From: Vanilla planifolia
Lineage: Eukaryota; Streptophyta; Magnoliopsida; Asparagales; Orchidaceae
NCBI GenBank assembly: GCA_023846275.1
Contig: CM043875.1
Location: 7,266,626 to 7,330,625 of the forward strand
DNA length: 64,000 nt
Reading direction: 5' to 3'
Shown: positions 47,734 through 60,835 of the stretch, one piece after another
How positions within the stretch are numbered: position 1 is the stretch's first letter
Layout of the letters: each line of letters begins with the position of its first letter
Translations under genes and position numbers: made by a program
The notes under the pieces: model-generated
What the model was told of the DNA's origin: nothing
The model's input: the letters and a program-made list of their open reading frames with translations, nothing else
Database searches by the model: none

Positions 47734-50649
47734 AACCCATCTAAAACTCTAAAATTGAATTTCAATCATCCGAATTTTTTTCTATGATATTGCTTTCAAT
47801 AGTTTTATGTTTGGCTTCTATTTTGATTAATTTTTAATTAAATTTAAATCATTTTAAGTTTTTTTGGGTTTTTTTTAAAACAAGCAAGTTCTTTTAAACC
47901 CAATATTATAATTTGATGACCACTTCAAATGTATTTTGTTAAGTGATGCTTATAAATTCTTATCATTTAATATACACAAGCATGTGTGCTTTCCAAATGA
48001 TTAAGAATAATTTAACATATAAAGTGGGCATTTTTTGAAGTATTCTTGCTAAATTTTCAAAAATAAACTTTGCTACTTATATTTATATAATTAGAAATTT
48101 ACATTATTGGTTTATTGATTTTTCAATATTACTTAAGGATGCTATTTGTTGCTAAGAGAACCTTAGGGACAGCACTATATGCTGCAAATATACTTTTTTT
48201 TTTTTTTCCTTTTTTGAAGAAATCTACATGAATTTTGCTGGACAATTAGAATCCGACAAGTGGCATGAAATGATCCAAATCGAACAAGTTATCTAACAGC
48301 TGGTGATGATCTGTTTGACATTTAGCGGCCGACTTGGTCTGTGGAATGACAGCTTACTCATTTAGAACCCACTTAGATAATTAAATATGTTAAATGGTAT
48401 AAATATAAATATTTTAGATATACTCGATGTATATAATAGTATGTTTCTGATCTCATATGCATGACACAAGCTTCAAAATAAAAAAAATAAGAATCATAAT
48501 CCCACCAAACTTATATGACCATCAGGTGTGAATAATCATACCTGGCCGGCATGTCTTATGTGAGATGGAATCTTCTTCTATCATTAGCATTTCTTAAGGA
48601 CTAGTTTAATGATAAAAAATAATCAAATCAAATTAAAAAAGAAAAAAAAACCTTTTAATTGGTGAGAAGATTTGATAACAAATTATATATATTTTGAAGG
48701 CCATTTTGATTCTGGTGAACTACTCGAACATGCTTGTTTTATATATTGTGTATAAAGGATTATGTGCATTTATATATGTTTTATGTTGTCCTTTTTTAAG
48801 GGATTTTTACATAAATAATATTTAAAGCATTTTTATGTACATTTAATATTATCTATATATTATCATAATCTTAAACTATTTTAGAATAATATGTAACTAA
48901 TTGTAATGTTTCAAATATATAAATAACTCTTACATTTGTTTTCAAATATTTTTATTTCAAAGTATCATCAATGAAACTTTTGAAATCATTAAGAAAAGAA
49001 TTTTTATTTGAGGTTTAATTAATCTACATTTCTTAACCATCTACGTTTTTTTTTGTTTTGTTTTTTTTTTTTTTTTGCTTCAATAAATTTGTGTTATAAA
49101 AAATTTAGCACTCAACTTAATTGTATAGCAAAATACAATAATGAAAATAATGCATTTGGGCATTCGAGCAAAAAAAATATATTGATTTTTTAGCTCAGTT
49201 AAGATTCACTCTATAACATATATTAATTTAAATAATGTTTTTATAGATGCTCATTATTTGAAGAATTAGATTATTTGCTTTTAAATATGAATACTCAAAC
49301 TAAGATAATGCCATCTAAGACATATCTAATGTGTCCATAATACGTACAACAAATTAATTTGTCAAAATTCACATTAGATTTGAAATAAATTGTTTGATCA
49401 TCAATTCTTATTATTGCACTAGTAGTTCTACTATCGTGTCGTACATTCCTATATAACCCTCTTATAGTTTAATCAAATTATCCAACTCATTGAAGTACTA
49501 TGTCCAATTAAATTATGTTATACATTTATTTTAATTATATTATATAATGCATCTAGTTCCTTCGTATTTAGCATTGTTTTTTCTTCTGTTATTGGATGAT
49601 GAATTATTTATTAATTTATCATATAATTTTATCGAAGTTTCCTATTTCTTTTCATTTGATCTAATTATAATGCATAGATTTCTAACATATTATATTTTCA
49701 TGTCAATTATATTATATCTTATCTTACACCGTATTGTATTATCTTGATTAATATGTCATCAGAAGTAAGACCACTATTATGATTAATATGTCTTTAGGAG
49801 TATTGCTAATAAGATATTATTGAGTTATCTAGGATAAAATATTTAAAATATATAAAAGAAAAAAAGGTTAAAATAAATTAATATGATTTCTTAAAAAAAA
49901 TTAAGTTTCAAATGAATTCAAAGAAAAAAGAAAATAATAGATATTTTACTAATTTATATTGTTATTGATATGAATCATGCATGCAGTTACCAAATAATAT
50001 TTGTTTTATAGTATGTTACTTATAAAAGGAAGGTATTTTATGATGTTATCAGGATAAAGAGAGCTAATACATGATGATTTAAAAGATGCTACAATTATCA
50101 TTAGATATGTAATTTTTATGTTTATTTTATTTTAATAAAAATGATATGTAAAAGATCAATTAAATTGCTATTATATGTACATATTTTTCAAAGAGAAATG
50201 TGACAAATTTCAAGCTTTCACTTGACTATAAAAGATCGTTCTGCTACTTGATTTTAAAAGGATAAAGGTTTGTTTTCACTATAGTTTTCATAAAAAATAA
50301 AAAAATAAAATTTATAAATATTCAAAATATTAAAATAAAAGAGAAAAAAAATATATGTTCTGATATCAAAATTTGGTAATGATGGTGAGGGGTTGCTACA
50401 TTGAGTGGTATCAAAGAGGTTAAAGTCTTAAATAAGACTTTTAACATGAACATTAGGGCAAAACTAGTAAAAAAATAGGTTGTAAAAAGATATGTTATAA
50501 CCTAGGTGTGAAATTGAAAAGAAAAAAAACCTAAATGATGGGCATTGGTAAACCTTTTAGAGAGGAAAAAAACATCTATTGAATAACAACATTATTTACA
50601 ACCCAGTCAATCATGGAGTTTCCAAAATAAAACACATGTGTGATTTTAT

Positions 50650-51895
50650 ATCTTTGCAAGTAACTTGATAGTTGTTATTGATTAGAGGAAGAAAAGAGCA
50701 TCATGGTCTTCCAATGCATGACGAAGACTAACAGTGCACTGTAGCAAGTCAAATTCAATCCAAATGTTAGTAGCAAGGTGTGAGTAAGTTGTTACAATAT
50801 TGATCACTTGAGCAAGTGCAAGGTTTTCCATAACAGTTGATGATCTTGATTAGAGTTTCTGACCTTTAATGAGAATTGACTGGCCTAGACTGTTGTGGAT
50901 GAAAATAGTAATTCCTATCCAACAATCAAAGGAAAAAGCAATATCATAGTTTATCTTAAACAAATCCTAAGGGAGAGGAAGCCATTAAAAGTAAAAAAAG
51001 GTGATTGGTGACAATGATGAGTTAATGTAGCCAATAGTCTAGTATGGAAGAAAGAAAAGGTAATGGTGCTACTATGAATAAGTCGAAATGAAACTGTATG
51101 ATGAAAGGTTAGGCAACAGTAAACTTTGTTTATATTCCTCCAAAGGTGGTATGTGGCATAGGTAGCAAGCAGAGTTGAAGCATCTTTCCCATGATTGTGC
51201 TCCATCCAATAAGCTAGTGAATGTGAGTTATAGAAGAGAACAAGACAATTGTTATGAAGAACATTCACTCAAGTTAGTGTAGCTTGTAGGCACGACCAAA
51301 GGATATGATCAACGAACTCAATGGATTGACATTCACATAGACTATTGATATTAGAAGCTATTCCATGTGCATGAAGCCATTCTCTAGTACGGATGGCCAA
51401 GTGGCAAACCTACCAAAGGAATGAAATTGCTCTTGGCTACACCTTAGCTTCCAAACCCTAGTACCCTTACTGTTATAGTTGCTTTCACATTGGAGAAAAG
51501 TGGAATATAGAATCGAGCAAAAAGCATTGAGATAATTTGAAACAGTCCATCAAAGAGAGCCATTGATGTATGTTGTAGCCAATAGGGTGTGGGCGATGTG
51601 ATCAGCAAACTCCTAGTTGAAAAAATGGAGCACCATATCAGAATTCCAATTGAAGTCAAAGTTAAGAATTGTATCAAACTGAAGAGGAAACTTCATATTG
51701 ACATTAATGTAGGTGGGCTGCAAGGCCTTCGAACAAATTCAGTTATCATTATAGATATCACATTTTCCACAGTTGCCAACCTTTCATACAGGTAAATTGA
51801 CCAGCTGAGCGAATTCCTATGCCTAAGCTCAAAGAAATGATCCCATCTGCTAGATTCCTGATTACAAAAAGGCCTAAGCCGATACAAAAGGTCCT
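50650..51895 (-). pseudogene. Older LINE ORF2, 3' part: zf-RVT and RNase H
   Basis: Across frames the minus strand reads RVWKLRCSQEQFHS, then VCHLAIRTREWLHAHGI, then SLCECQSIEFVDHILWSCLQ: the plant LINE zf-RVT block (WKLxxPxxxxxFLWRxxH, CxxCxxxxExxxHxLxxC). Further down come LAYWMEHNHGKDAS and YATYHLWRNINK (the linker), then HNSLGQSILIKGQKL, STVMENLALAQVINIV and NIWIEFDLLQCTVSL, the RNase H (RVT_3) core with a degenerate ESD motif (WIEFD). Many stops and frame changes; not functional. Confidence 0.7.
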
Positions 51896-51896
51896 C

Positions 51897-54800
51897 TAAG
51901 GAGGATCAAACAAAAAGTCATCTAGCAAGAGCTTAAGAAGCGGCTTAGGGAGAGGCATACCCTAGCCCCAAGCATAGTCACCAAAACAAGCCGCGAGCGT
52001 AGCCCAATCAAGGGGGCATTACGCTTGCGGCGCACATGCTCAATGCGCAGCACGCCCAGACTCTTCGCGTACGCTATCGCTGCAGAAAAACAACCTCCCT
52101 CGGGCGGGCGCTGAAGCACACGGTGCATCTCTTGCAAGGCCAAAAAGAATCCGTGTGGACCTCAACAGCATGGAACTCTGAGAAGGACTGCTTAACCACA
52201 TCAAGGGCCTCCAAAATAGCTTGAACCTCCATAGCCTCACAAGAGTAAGAGAAGAGTTGTCTTCCTTCAACGAGCAAGGGCTTGACTCCATGATCCCTAA
52301 TGATAAAGCCCACACCAGCCAAGTCATCACCAACAACAACATCGCAATTGATCTTAATCCAACCAGTAGGGGCAGAACCCAATGCAAATCAACATGCAGT
52401 CCCGAGGAGCTGAGGGGGTTCCCGCTGGGCATGCACGAAGAAAAACCATATTGCATCCTCACTGCAGCAGTGGCCAAAAGGACATTGCAAATCATAGTGT
52501 TGCAGTTAATCACAACTTCATTGTGTTTTCTCGAATTCCTGTTGTCCCAAATACTATGAAGAACATTAGCAATCGTCGCGGCATGTATCATGTAATCATG
52601 ATGAAGAAGCCCAGACGCAACAGCATAGCCAACAAAAGTGCTACACGAAGTCCCCATCTCCCCCCATGAATATACCATGGCCCCGCACCTCAACAGCAAC
52701 AGAGACATGCCAAGCGCGCCAAATCTCCTGTGCCCGTGGGCAATCCCAAAGGATATGGAGTGTAGTCTCAGCGGTGACGCACCCCGAGACACAATTGTCA
52801 CAATCAAGGAGGTGCCTGCGCACAAGCCAAACTTGCGTGGACAGCCTGTTGCGTATCAAACGCCAAATGAACATACGAATCGTGGGAGCAACTTTAAGTC
52901 TCCAAATCCACATGAAGCAGTCCTCATTATCCCTGGGCTTCGCCTTATCTCCTTTGTGAGCAGCCCTCATCAAGTGCTTATAGACTTTACCATTGTTGAC
53001 TATCACAGATTCGGTAAGAGAAAGCACCAAAAGATCCCGGTCCATGCGACTCCTAAGCAGATGCATAACCCTGTCATAGAGCGCGTCATTGGCCTAGGAG
53101 CAAATCTTGTGCATGTCCCACCTCCCGCTGCCATCAAGACATTCTTCCACACACATAGGCCAAATAGCATCCATATTGATGAAGGTAGGCCACCACCTAA
53201 GGGGTAGGAACCCCATCCAGTTATCCTCAACAAAAAGAGCCTTTTTTCCATCCCCAATTCTCCAGACAAAACATGACAGCGTGTCCTACATTGCATTGAG
53301 GGTGAGCCTGCCAGCATGAGACGCGCAGCGCGGGATGCAGTGCTGGTTGCGTGCGGCCAAGTATTTGTTGCGGGATGTTGATGCAAAGGCAAACCTCCCT
53401 CGTGAGTATCCTTTTGCACTGCTTGATATGGAGCACATGCTGCCAAGTGCGCAAACCATAGATGCCCACGCCCCCCATCTCCTTGGGCAAAATGACGGTT
53501 TCCCAATCCACATAATGAATGGCATTGGCACTGCTAGCACCACACCATAGAAAGCGCCTAATGATCCTCTCGATTGCATCAATGGTCCCCTTGGGCACCA
53601 CACAGTGAGAAAGAACATGACTTGGGATGGCTTCAAGCACAGAGTTAATCATGAGCATCCTACTCGCCATAGACAAGGGCCTAATTCGTCACTTAGCAAT
53701 CTGCTGCTCAAGCATCTGAATGATAAAATTGAAGTCCTCCTTGATAAGCATCTTGGCCGAGATCGAGACCCCAAGGTAGGTAAAGTTCTCACCCTGCGCC
53801 ATGCAGAGCTTCTTTGCCACAATCTTCTTTCGCCCCCTTTCATGGCCTTGCTAAAGAATACCTTGGATTTGGCCAAATTAACCTTGAGCCCTGTACACCT
53901 ACCGAAGTCCCGCAGAATAGCACGCACTGCGTACGCAATGCCGTGCGAAACAGGCACATACATGAGAATATTGTCCGCGAATAGGAGATGGGATACAGGG
54001 GGAATGCGCAATGCACATCAGAACCCCAGGAGAGCGCACGCCTCATACTCGCGCACGAGCGCAGATATGTATTCAGTGACAATCATGAATAAGTATGGAG
54101 ATAAGGGGCACCCCTACCGCAAGCCCCTATGAGCCATGATCCAAGGAAGTCTGACGCCATTGTATAGCACACCAAACCTGGGATTACAGATACACACGCT
54201 GACCCATTCGCACCAAGTCGTGGGAAACCCTAGAAATCGCATCATATCAATAACAAAGTTCCATTGAACGCTGTCATACGCTTGTTCCATATCAATTTTG
54301 ATTGCCATAATGCCAGCTTTTCGATGTAGATGAATGCATCCTAGAAGCCATCTCCTGAGCTATAAAAATATTATCAGAAATAGATATCCCCGGTACAAAG
54401 GCACCCTGCTCCTGCAAAATGATGTTAGGCAAAACAAGCTTCAGTCTTTCAACAAGAATCCTGGCAATCACTATGTAAATAACATTGCACAGATTGATAG
54501 GGCGAAACTGATTAGGCATATTGGCACCATGCCTCTTTGGAATAAGAGTAATCAGTGTGTCCTTCCAGGCAATTGGCATTTACTTCAACTCAAAGAAGGC
54601 CAAGGTCGCATGCACAATATCCTTGTGACCAATATCTCGATAACCACATATAAACTCAGCGGAGATCCTATCCATCGCAGGTGCCTTATTTTTCTTGATG
54701 GCCCTAATTGCATAAGTAACCTCCTCCTCAGTGATGTTACTCGTGATCATGTGCCCGTGGTCCAAAGAAATGCTCGCACGCAGCGCGAAATTGCTGAGGG

Positions 54801-56039
54801 TGAGTTCGCCGCAGTGCGCTGCCATTTAGCCTCGAAAAACTGCTTGAGTACCTGGCTAATACCCTCAGACGAAGTAACCATTTCTCCCGTGTCATCCTTT
54901 AAGTGCGTAATGCGGTTGTTGTGCCACCGAAAGGTAGCTGCAACATGGAAGAACCGTGTATTCCTGTTCCCAAGATGAGCCCATTGAACTTTGGCTCGTT
55001 GCCACCACCAACGTTCTTCCAAAGCACAACTCTTGTGAAAATCCATAATAAGGCGGCCAAGAAGAATATTTTCCTTATCCAAACCTTCCTCAGATTCTTT
55101 ATTTTGGAGATCATTGATCTTGTTAGCCAAATCCTCGTTACTGTTGATAAGTGCCCCTGCCTCAGACTTGCTCCAGCAGCGGAGCGCGCGCAGGCTGCGA
55201 CGAAACTTAGTGGAGAGTCTCTCCATCAAGTTGCCCCCAGCGCGCCTTCTCCAAGAGCTATGAACAACCCCAGCAGTTTGCGGAAAGTCCAACCATGAGG
55301 CTTCAAAAACAATTCTAGAGCTGTCGATCTTACATTGAAACCCCCTAGGCAAATCAAGAGCGGGCAATGGTTCGAGTCAATGCGAGGGAGATGAGTCACC
55401 GTGGTAGTTGGAAATGCATGCATAGCTTGAGTATTCACCAAAGCCCTAGCAAGCCTCTCCCAAATCCAAGCCCCTCCCATCTTGTCGTTACACCAAGTGT
55501 ATTTATTACCAATAAAACCCAAATCTTCAAGCTGAAGCTCCTGAATAAGATCCGAGAACTTGAGCTGACCCTGCTTATAAGTGAATTTCTTGCCCCTTTT
55601 TCTCGTCATGCAACATGACGAGATTAAAGTCACCAGCCACGAAGAACAGCATGCCATCCTTAGCTTCAGTGCACAGAAAGTCCTAAACTTGTCTTCTTTT
55701 ATAAACATCCTAGTGGCCATAAACCACACAGCATGTCATCGAATTGCCCCCATTGAAAGTCACCTCAGCCGACACCGCATGCAAAGACCAGCTAATGATT
55801 TTGAGGTCAAACCACCAACACCATAGCACAACAATACCTACAGATTTACCCACAGAAGGCTGCACCGCAAATTGCTAATTTCTTCCCAAAAGCACATCAG
55901 TGTCCTTCCTAGTGAACACCTGCACACGAGTCTCCACAAGTGCCACAGCAACAATATTTTGCTCTTTAACAAATCTCTGGAGATAAACTCTGGATTTCTT
56001 GTCCTGAAAATCCCTAATATTCCAAATAGCAAACTTCAT
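51897..56039 (-). pseudogene. Younger LINE ORF2: endonuclease, reverse transcriptase, zf-RVT, RNase H
   Basis: Starts at an ATG (56037-56039): MKFAIWNIRDFQDKKSRVYL. Endonuclease motifs: WNIRD, ALVETR, CCVVYGH, VAGDFNLV, then DSNHCPL (normally SDH). RT motifs: NKAPAMDRIS, TLITLIPKR, FRPINLCN, GAFVPGISISDN, IKIDMEQAYDSVQW (catalytic Asp kept), GCPLSPYLF and LLFADNILMY, where the second Asp of FADD is Asn. Then the thumb (INSVLEAIPSHVLSH, MGGVGIYGLR), zf-RVT (WRLKVAPTIRMFIWRLIRNR, then CDNCVSGCVTAETTLHILWD) and RNase H (GWIKINCDVVVGDD, CEAMEVQAI, VEVHTDS). Frameshifts and in-frame stops are scattered along it; the Q before GCPLSP has become TAG. Confidence 0.9.
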
Positions 56040-56449
56040 GTGCAGATAATCAAAATGTAATCCTCACCACATCACAGCAGTAAGCGCCAGGCAATCGCAG
56101 CAAGCCAGCGCACACAGCGCTGCGCATCGAGCATCGACGCGAGCGCCCCCGGGAGGCGCAAGCACAGAGAAACACAGCGTGCAGCCCTCCACACCATAGC
56201 AGCCTCACAGCACCGCTGGCCCAAAATGACATGGCTCGCCCAACAGCAAACAATGCCCTGAGGGTCGTGGCCGCACCTGCGCACCCAGACCAGCAACCAC
56301 CAATAGTGCACTGCTTCATGACTTCCGCGCCGAGCGTCACAAAGTATTTCCGCCCAGCCCTTGCTTGCTTAGATTCAGCCACATAACCCAGACCTTCCAC
56401 TGCCTTGCCCTCATTGCACACATAGAAGAAAAGAGGCTGCACCCCACGA

Positions 56450-58448
56450 AGTACAGTCAAGGGGCAATCCCCTCAATAACGACTAGGTTGTGTGACATAA
56501 TGAACTGTGTCCTCGTCCCCATCCTGATTGTCAGTGTATTATGGCCTTCCCCTTGATATCTGCACTGACAGCATTGGTACAATTCACTACTTGAGCTAGC
56601 CGGAATGTCTCCGCATTGTACCCCTATCCATCGAGGTCTTGCGTGCCCAAGCTCTTCGTGTCGTTTCCTTGCCCCGGACAGTAGACACACTCTTCCTCTT
56701 TGAATTATGACGACCTCTGCCATCAAAACTTCCTGGCCTCCTAGGAACAAATCTGCTTGCTGAAGCATCATGTATTATGACTTGGCCTCTGCGAAAGGCC
56801 GCAGCCTGATTATGTCGTCTCGGCTGAACAATCATCCACGGGCCGAATCCCTCCCGCATCACACTATCATCACTATTCAAGCAATCTTGAGTAACAGTAG
56901 GGGGTTGCATCTCCTTTGTCAAGTTATTAGTAAGTTCAACTACGTCACGCCCCATCTGGGCGGGGACCCCAGATTCATCCAGCAAATTAGAGCCCTCAGA
57001 AGCGCATGCACGCACAGGCAGAATCACCTCAGGTCGCAGCACGGGCGCGCGCGAGCTAGCACCAGGAGAGACACTCGCATGCGCATGCACATGCACATGC
57101 GAGGGCGCAGGCTGAGACGAATGCACCTGCTCTTGCGAAGTGCCCGCATCATGCATCGCCAAGGCCTCAGGCGCGGACATACCCACCGCAGCCGCACTAG
57201 GCACCGGTCGCGGAATAGATCTCCCAGGTTGGACCACTCCATTGTTACCTTGGTGAGCATGGTGACCAACTCAACCACAAGAGAAACACATCTTGGGAAG
57301 TCCTTCAGATTCGAACGGTTGAAAAGTTCTCCCCAAATCTCTGCTGAGCCACATGCCAGGTTTAAGTGGCTTCGACAAGTCTATTCTTATACACACCCGG
57401 GCATAAGTAGATTGCTACAAATCTCCCGTCCAACCATCAAGCAAGATGGGATCACCGATTATTTAGCAATTCTAATAATATTTTCCGTGTCCCAATAAAG
57501 AAGAGGCAAAGCTGGGAACCGAACCCATACAGGGGCATGCATAACAGAGTTTGTAGAAGGGCAAAAGTCAGGTGTCCACACGAGGCCCATTGCCTGTCCT
57601 ATCACCTGCCAAGGGCCGCCAAGCCAAACTGAGTTTCTGTCCTCGGTGGTTTCAAAATGCAGGCAAAAGCATTCCGCAAAAAGATCAAGAATCCTAAAAT
57701 TCTTTAGGTGCCCCCATCATCGCATAAGCAGTCGAGCAATCACATGGAATGAAAGAGAGTTCTCATACACACGGCCAACGAGGTCATGCTGGTGAAAATC
57801 CCTACGGCGCATAGAGGCCTCCGAAGACATGATAAAAGCATCATTAACAATATAGCTAGGCGTAGATGCGGCTCTGTCCTTGATGTCAATAAGGGCAGGC
57901 CGAACAAGAGACGAGGCACCACCCCTGGATGCATTGTTATTGGCAGTGAGCACATCCTTAAAACTGACCTTGGGCATATTATCAGCTTTGTTGACCACGT
58001 CATTGGCAGCATCCTGTCTCTGGACAGCAGCATCATGCACATCGACATCATCGCTGGATCTCATAGGCATATCACGGCAAGAATTACTCACACAACCACG
58101 CGACATCTCCATAACATCTTCAGCGCGCGCCTCCTCACATGACTCACCGCACGCCCCATCACGCACCACAGCATGCGCAGGACCTGCATCGCCGAAATGC
58201 ACATTACTCGCACCCAAGATCACAACCTCAGCAACATGTGTAGACTCACTATCGTCACGACAGGATGCAGCAACCATACTCATTGTCGCAGCATTGCTAG
58301 AACATTCACCTGAATCAGTAGGCATATCAATCTTTCCATTGCTTTCTTCTGCAGCACAAGCATCACAACCATCATTATGCAAATCAGCTCGTGCAGGAGA
58401 ACTGCTCACACTATGCTTAGGTTTCTTATTGCTTGAGTCATGAGCCAA
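56450..58448 (-). pseudogene. Younger LINE ORF1: DUF4283-type gag with degraded zinc knuckle
   Basis: An Asp/Ala/Ser-rich leader (58448-57720; contains NMPKVSFKDVLTANN) is followed by a DUF4283 domain: FRILDLFAECFCLHFETTED, then VWLGGPWQVIGQAMGL, then VWVRFPALPLLYWDTENI, then YARVCIRIDLSKPLKPGMWL. The knuckle reads CFSCG-stop-VGHHAHQ, with a TGA where plant LINEs have CGA (Arg), and its last Cys is missing. A His/Ala/Pro-rich linker and the FGPWMIVQPRRHNQ motif follow (57237-56596). No ATG is seen at the 5' end, so the first residues may be lost. Confidence 0.8.
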
Positions 58449-58454
58449 TAATTG

Positions 58455-60835
58455 CTTTAAATGTCTGTTTATAAGAGTGATTTGCTAACACTTAAGCTTG
58501 CGGATTCCCAGTCCTCTAAGAGATTTTGATTGAGCAATACTATCCCAGTTCACATAATGAATAGAAGATTGATTGTGAGAGCCACTCCAAATTAATGTCC
58601 TAACCAATCATTCAATCTCAGAAAGTATTACTGTTGGGACAATAGTATTGCTCATGGTAAATAAAGGACTGACTGTAAGGATGAATTGTGCCGAAGTAAA
58701 CCTATCAACAAGAGATGACAATCTAAAAGCCTCGGTGAAAATCCTGTCTTGAACTACTTGCATGATATCAGAGAAATCAGTGGTAGTCAACTTGATGCAA
58801 GAAAACACCAAGATATTTGATGTGCTTAGCTTGCTTAATGCACAGCTTATTAGCTTATTTATGATCACCGTTTTGCGCCGGGGTGCCATTCCTTTAACAT
58901 TGGCCCGGCACCATTCCTTTAACATTGGACTTGTCCAAGTTCACCTTCACCCTAAATCTCTTGATATAAATAGAAGGTTCATTTAAAAGAGGACACAATG
59001 TCAAAAGTAGCAAGGCTATATAACATAACATCATCAACAAAAAAAAAAAGGTGGGTAATACAAAAACCTAAGGAGCAATGCATATACCAATGGTAGCTTG
59101 GAGAGTCTCATGAGGTGTATGAGTAATGAGAGGTACTTGGACATAATAGCAAAAAGGTAAGGAGATAATGGGCATCCCTAGCGAAGTCCACGAGTAGTCG
59201 TGATCCATAGGAGCTTACGACCATTGCACAAGATGCTATATCAAGATGAAATAATACATGTATTGATCCAAGCGAGCCAAATATCTAGAAAACCAAGGTG
59301 TTGCAACTTGTAATTGAGGAAGTCCCATCTAATTTTATAAAAACTTTGTTCCATGTCAACCTTGACAGCTATATGGCCCTCCTTTGATGTTAAGCTTTTA
59401 AGGTGATGAGATTGCTCCTGAACTAAAAAGATGTTGCATGAATGAAAACCCCTTCCTCAGGAGTGATAATATGCACAAGTGGCTAGAATTTTTGCTACCA
59501 CATTATAGATTGAGTTGCACAAGCTTACCAATCTGTAGTGGTTTGGAAGGTTAGCATTTTGCTTCTTAGGTATGAGTACCATAAGAATATCATATCATTT
59601 GGTAGGCACTTTAGCTGTGGTGAATATTTGGCTAATAGCTTAAATAATGTCCATGTGTGTGATATCCCAGTAAGTACTACGAAGGAAAGAACTAGTAATA
59701 CCATCAAACCCATGAGCTTTGTTGATTCCCAAAGAGAGGATAACTTTCTTGAATTCTGATTTTGTAACAGAAGCAGTAAGAAAAGCAGCATGATCAGGCA
59801 TCAGTAAAGCTCTCTGTTGGGGCGTCTCAGCTAGTGAATGTAATTTTGTCTTCTTCTCTTGGTCATGGCTGCATGGAAAGAAGATGTGTTTCTGTCCCTG
59901 AGAATAGCCCATTTAATCTTTGCATGTTCCCACCACAATATTACCTGCTAAGAGAGTGCATATGGTAGCAGGAGACTAGTTCAATCAATTTCTTGTGCTC
60001 GTTGTCATTCAGACCCTGCTGAGATTCTTTAAGTTAGAGTTCAGCAATAGACTTTTCAATTTGCTGAAGAGATTGGGAGCATTGGCCAAAAGTCTGCATG
60101 CTCCATTGGTCAAGGACCTCCAAAGACTACTAAATTTTGTGCAAATAGCCTCAATAGGTTGTCCTTAAGCTTTCCTTTTCCAAGCATGAGCTACAATACA
60201 ATTGGTTTCTGGATAGCTAGCCCAAGAATGCTAAAATATTTTCCTTCTCCCAAAGATCCAGATATCAACATATATGAATTGCATTAGAAGAGGACAATGA
60301 TCTGACCCAATCCTGGTAAGATGTTGCATGGTGGTACAGGAAAAGCTGCATGCTTACATGATTGAGAAAAAACCAATCCAAACTTTCAAATAATCGAACC
60401 AACCCTTCCTTACTGTTACACAAAGTTTAGGTGGGGCCACTGAAGCCCAAATCAGAGATCAATATTGTTGACAAACTGGATGAAATAATGAAATGAAAAC
60501 ACTTGCCATCTTTTTTCTCAGATTGGGATAAGGTGATACTAAAATCCCCCGCAACAATTATGGGCAAAGATAAAGAATTCATTGTTTGCATGTGTTGCCA
60601 AATTTCTAGCATTATGACATGATCTTTCGAGTCATAAACAACACCAAATATCCAAAGGTTGTTGTTGTTATGAGAAACTTCTATAGACATTACCTGCTGA
60701 ATATGACCTATAAGAATTTCCTCCAAAGAATGATGATACCACCAGAGCACCCAACAGAGGAAACAGTGCAAAAATCCCAATTTATACCAAGAATACTAAA
60801 GATATGAAACAGTAGCCAAGAATGTCTGCTCCATG
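58455..60835 (-). pseudogene. Older LINE ORF2, 5' part: endonuclease and reverse transcriptase
   Basis: Minus strand, across frames: ILGINWDFCTVSSVGCSGGI (endonuclease, N-terminal ~30 residues missing), LWIFGVVYDSKDHVI, LPIIVAGDFSITLSQSEKKD, then ADPLVRSKQ-type loss, RT blocks INKAHGFDGITSSFL, VLIPKKQNANLPNHYRLVSL, VKVDMEQSFYKIRWDFLNYK, RGLR-stop-GCPLSPYLFAIM and FFVDDVMLYSLA (catalytic FVDD kept). The thumb reads INKLISCALSKLSTSNI and HYVNWDSIAQSKSLRGLGIR. Stops are frequent, so it is inactive. An 18-bp tandem duplication with period 25 (58886-58928) shifts the frame. Confidence 0.75.

Larger units (their letters stand above)
46761..50639. other. AT-rich spacer without recognised genes
   Basis: Low-complexity AT-rich DNA containing two tiny poly(A)-tailed insertions near 47.5-47.7 kb, listed separately. 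GAGTGGTATCAAAGAGG at about 50405 resembles a tRNA-Met primer-binding site and could mark the end of a decayed LTR, but no other retroelement sign was found there. Confidence 0.5.
51897..58450 (-). mobile_element. Younger, nearly full-length L1-type LINE (6.55 kb)
   Basis: ORF1 (58448 to about 56450) and ORF2 (56039 to 51897) are both present in order. GC and CpG content is well above the flanks. ORF2 ends with a MPLPKPLLKLLLDDFLFDPP-like tail and TAG at 51897-51899. Almost no 3' UTR or poly(A) can be seen beyond that, so the 3' end may be lost or the boundary misplaced. It lies inside an older relative. Numerous stops show that it is inactive. Confidence 0.75.

Noticed and set aside
52638-54978. 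Long plus-strand open frames (189, 175 and 214 residues) across the LINE
   Set aside because: They are antisense to clear RT, thumb and zf-RVT sequence and have no motif of their own.
51892-58520. GTCCTCTAAG at 51892-51901 and 58511-58520 as the target duplication of the younger LINE
   Set aside because: The copy at 58511 lies within the GLGIR coding motif of the older LINE, and older LINE sequence seems to continue past it toward 58455, so the match is probably chance.
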